From assembly GCA_001970855.1 (NCBI GenBank), contig LSSN01004282.1, forward strand, positions 1 to 10,634: a stretch of DNA of 10,634 nucleotides, read 5' to 3'. The stretch's first letter is position 1. Every line of letters starts with the position of its first letter. The notes under the pieces were generated by a model. It saw only the letters and a program-made list of their open reading frames with translations. It was not told where the DNA came from and searched no databases. Origin of the DNA: Smittium culicis. Lineage: Eukaryota; Kickxellomycota; Harpellomycetes; Harpellales; Legeriomycetaceae. Positions 8,936 to 10,634 of this stretch are shown in pieces. Made by a program: the position numbers and the translations under genes.

Positions 8936-9651
8936 AAATTATTACCAACTAAATATAGAATTCAAAAAACCTAAAATAAACTTTGAAACACTTACTGGAC
9001 CCAAGGCAAATGATGTACTGGGGTTATTAGACATCAGAGCCCCAAATTTTATCCATTTTTGCAAAATGGGTATTAAAAAGCTTAACTGAATCAGAAAAAG
9101 CGTGGCACGATCTATCGATTCATATCCTAAATTAGATATTAAATGAAAAAAGTAAAAAAAATTCAAGCATCCAAGATACTAGAGAATGTAAAAAAAAAAT
9201 GCGAAGAATTATCCACCTTTCTGGAACTATTTCCTCAGAATATGGAATGATCTAATGATAGGGACTAATAACACAGACCCTTGGAACCTAACTAATATAA
9301 TGAACCAAACCCTAAAAAACGCAATTTTGAATAATAGTCAAAATATGAGTAATAAAAAAATAAAAATCCTCGAGAATGCGGAAATTTTTACTTATCAAGA
9401 CTTAATCTCGAAATCAAACTGCGAGGGAGTCGAAAATAAACCATTCACATAAATAATTAATCTAGAAGCTATTTCAAAAAAAAATTTCATGTCAAAAGCT
9501 ATTAGATCTTAAAATCCCCTAATCGATTCCAGCACAAGAAATAAAATTCAATGGAACAATGGCAGCGGAGTACATAACCAAATAAGGAAGAGCCGCTATG
9601 AAAACGAAATCAAAAAAGCTAAAAGTTAACTCTATGAAATTGATTATAAAA

Positions 9652-9687
9652 ATTGAGAATCAAATTGAAAATCAAATTGAGAGTAAA
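9652..9687 (+). repeat. 12-bp in-frame tandem repeat in ORF2
   Basis: Three 12-bp units, ATTGAGAATCAA, ATTGAAAATCAA and ATTGAGAGTAAA, encode IENQ-IENQ-IESK. The unit keeps the frame, so the expansion may predate loss of function or simply be slippage. Confidence 0.75.
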
Positions 9688-9696
9688 AATTTAAAA

Positions 9697-9900
9697 ACAG
9701 AATGGTTCAACGAATTAACTCCCAAAAAAAGAGCATTTTTAACCCTGTTTTACCACAGTGGAATAATGGTCGAAAAAATATATAAGTATCGGGGAAGTGA
9801 AAGTGATTGAATATGCAAATTATGCAGAAAAAAAGAAGAGGACTTAGAACATATGTTTTTTGGCCGTAAAAGGATAATTAAATTTTGGGAATGCGTTTCC
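9697..9900 (+). other. C-terminal CCHC-like zinc finger of ORF2 (zf-RVT type, last Cys lost)
   Basis: WFNELTPKKRAFLTLFYHSG is followed, after TGA 9808-9810, by ICKLCRKKEEDLEHMFFG. Cys codons are at 9814 and 9823 and His at 9850. The residue five after the His, where Cys is expected, is Arg (CGT 9865-9867, one change from TGT). Spacing C-X2-C-X8-H-X4-C fits the C-terminal finger found after the RT in many LINE ORF2 proteins. IIKFWECV then matches the Trp-containing helix that follows it. The finger is thought to help bind nucleic acid during target-primed copying. Confidence 0.82.
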
Positions 9901-10001
9901 ATATTTTTTAAAGAAATAAAAAATCAGAAAGAAAATTATGAATTTGAACCAATAACAAAAATTTATATCTTAAAACAACTATCAAATAAAAAACATCAAT
10001 A

Positions 10002-10259
10002 CCACAAAAAGAGAAATTAATAAGCCTCAGACTATGGGAAATATACCGCACAAAAACTGAATCTGTGCTATCCAATAAAATATTATATCCCGCAAAAGTG
10101 ATCCAACGTTTTAAAAACAATATAAGACAATTCATCGAGACACAACTCCAAACCAATAAAAAAAACTTCGAAAAAAAATGGCTATTTAACCGGAACCAAT
10201 GGTATTTATATAATCCTGGTGATCTACACAGACCGGCAAATCTAATTTTCAACTTTTAA
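10002..10259 (+). other. C-terminal tail of ORF2
   Basis: This open stretch reads PQKEKLISLRLWEIYRTKTE and goes on to HRPANLIFNF before TAA 10257-10259. It is one frame over from the zinc-finger segment, whose own frame stops at 10018-10020. The 'LWEIYR' helix is like the region found after the finger in related ORF2 proteins. This is the least damaged part of ORF2: 85 codons without a stop. Confidence 0.7.
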
Positions 10260-10634
10260 AGCCATAAAAATATACTAAAACTATTAATAACACCTAAACA
10301 TTGTAATTTTTGTTTGTTTATAAAATGTGTAAATTAAGTCTTATTTAGAAATAAACAATATTATTTATATAAACGACTAAAAGAATATGGTAAATAAATA
10401 ATTAATCGAAAAGGTGAAAAAGCCCAATCTGGGAAAAATCCTTTCAATTTATGTAATTAAATTATATCTAAAGTATGTAAAATATAATCCCTTTTGAGTA
10501 TTACTATGCTTGGATTATTAGCTTGTAATTAATAATTAAACAGAATCTCAATTGTTGCAATTAGTCATAAACTCGGATTATGTAATTGAAATAATGTTTG
10601 CCTTGATTATTTATCCAATAGTCTATCCACAGTT
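10260..10634. other. 3' flank of the LINE, no gene seen
   Basis: These 375 bases of AT-rich DNA probably hold the LINE 3' UTR and the chromosomal flank, but no terminal poly(A) tract or target-site duplication marks the junction. From about 10450 short related motifs recur (TATGTAATT at 10450-10458 and 10579-10587; GGATTAT at 10512 and 10574). No open frame of note is present. Confidence 0.7.
10350..10355 (+). promoter_or_regulatory. Possible LINE polyadenylation signal AATAAA
   Basis: AATAAA lies 90 nt after the ORF2 stop, a fitting distance for the end of a LINE transcript. No A-run follows that would mark the copied tail, and the hexamer is frequent in this DNA, so the call is weak. Confidence 0.2.

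Larger units (their letters stand above)
4717..10259 (+). mobile_element. Decayed two-ORF non-LTR (LINE) retrotransposon, near full length in coding extent
   Basis: Two consecutive pseudogene frames on the + strand carry the order expected of a non-LTR element: a gag-like ORF1 with a zinc-knuckle remnant, then ORF2 with APE-type endonuclease, reverse transcriptase, thumb and a C-terminal CCHC-like finger. Such elements insert by target-primed reverse transcription: the endonuclease nicks chromosomal DNA and the RT copies the element RNA there. The sense strand is A-rich, as in many LINEs, and this skew starts around 4620-4720 and fades after 10260. No long terminal repeats, integrase or RNase H motif is visible. 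I found no target-site duplication and no clear terminal poly(A) tail, so the given limits are those of the coding remnants; UTRs extend further. Multiple frameshifts and stops mean this copy cannot encode working proteins. The clade (L1-like, Tad-like or other) cannot be settled by eye. Confidence 0.93.
6505..10259 (+). pseudogene. LINE ORF2 polyprotein (endonuclease, reverse transcriptase, zinc finger), broken
   Basis: The remnant spans about 1,250 codons, a usual length for LINE ORF2. The frame (start position modulo 3) runs about: 1 from 6505; 0 for 6534-6825; 2 for 6830-6965; 0 for 6969-7760; 1 for 7765-8032; 2 for 8033-8395; 1 to 8622; 2 for 8639-8710; 0 to 9450; 1 for 9598-10018; 0 to the TAA at 10257-10259. 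Stops also occur within these stretches. Domain order is APE-like endonuclease, a poorly preserved linker (7143-7780), RT palm and fingers, thumb, a connection region of unknown fold, a CCHC-like finger and a C-terminal tail ending FNF. No RNase H domain is visible. The linker is the most eroded part, with almost only Lys, Asn, Ile and stops. Several shifts lie at A-runs. It follows ORF1 by a 1-nt overlap. Confidence 0.92.

Noticed and set aside
9908..10252. 114-codon - strand frame
   Set aside because: It is antisense to the ORF2 tail; the + strand reading matches the expected region after the zinc finger.
4717..10259. RIP as the sole cause of decay
   Set aside because: Frameshifts and TGA-type changes are not what CpA-directed RIP would mainly produce; a single copy cannot decide.
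4616..10290. Shared TATTAATA near 4616 and 10281 as a target-site duplication
   Set aside because: The match is only 8 bases of A and T in very AT-rich DNA and does not extend; no better pair was found.

Overview
This is a strongly AT-rich eukaryotic nuclear window. The organism cannot be named from it. The N-terminally cut gene at the left edge resembles the large subunit of the Elg1/ATAD5 PCNA-unloading clamp loader. The right half is a decayed non-LTR (LINE) retrotransposon with an intronless two-ORF layout. An early-diverging, AT-rich fungus would fit, but another AT-rich protist or fungus is possible. I see no bacterial operons, CRISPR arrays, tRNA or rRNA genes.

Layout: (1) Bases 1-1074 hold the 3' end of an intact protein gene on the + strand. 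Its frame is open from base 1, so the first in-window ATG at 199 is not the real start. (2) Bases 1075 to about 4716 are about 3.6 kb of gene-free AT-rich DNA. They contain two clear hairpins (1393-1445 and 2701-2731), a small GC-rich islet near 4178-4214, and copies of a strand-biased octamer, AAATTCCA. (3) Bases 4717-10259 are one LINE on the + strand. ORF1 (gag-like, with a zinc-knuckle remnant) is followed, through a TAATG stop/start overlap at 6503-6507, by ORF2. ORF2 has an APE-type endonuclease, a reverse transcriptase, a thumb region, a C-terminal CCHC-like zinc finger, and a tail ending at 10259. (4) Bases 10260-10634 are AT-rich flank with a possible poly(A) signal and no gene.

The LINE is dead. 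Its reading frame switches at least eight times in ORF2 and several times in ORF1, often beside A-runs, and there are many stop codons. Yet its family motifs remain readable: QETH, GDFN and SDH in the endonuclease; NWR-INL, DQQKAYD, QGDPLSP and F-DD in the RT; CKLC...H in the finger. One TGA sits exactly at the conserved Trp of the RT 'NWRPISL' motif, and several other interruptions are also TGA.

Nothing here amounts to a convincing new biological system. The points most worth a second look are the TGA pattern, the TAATG coupling site, the strand-biased octamer and the two hairpins.
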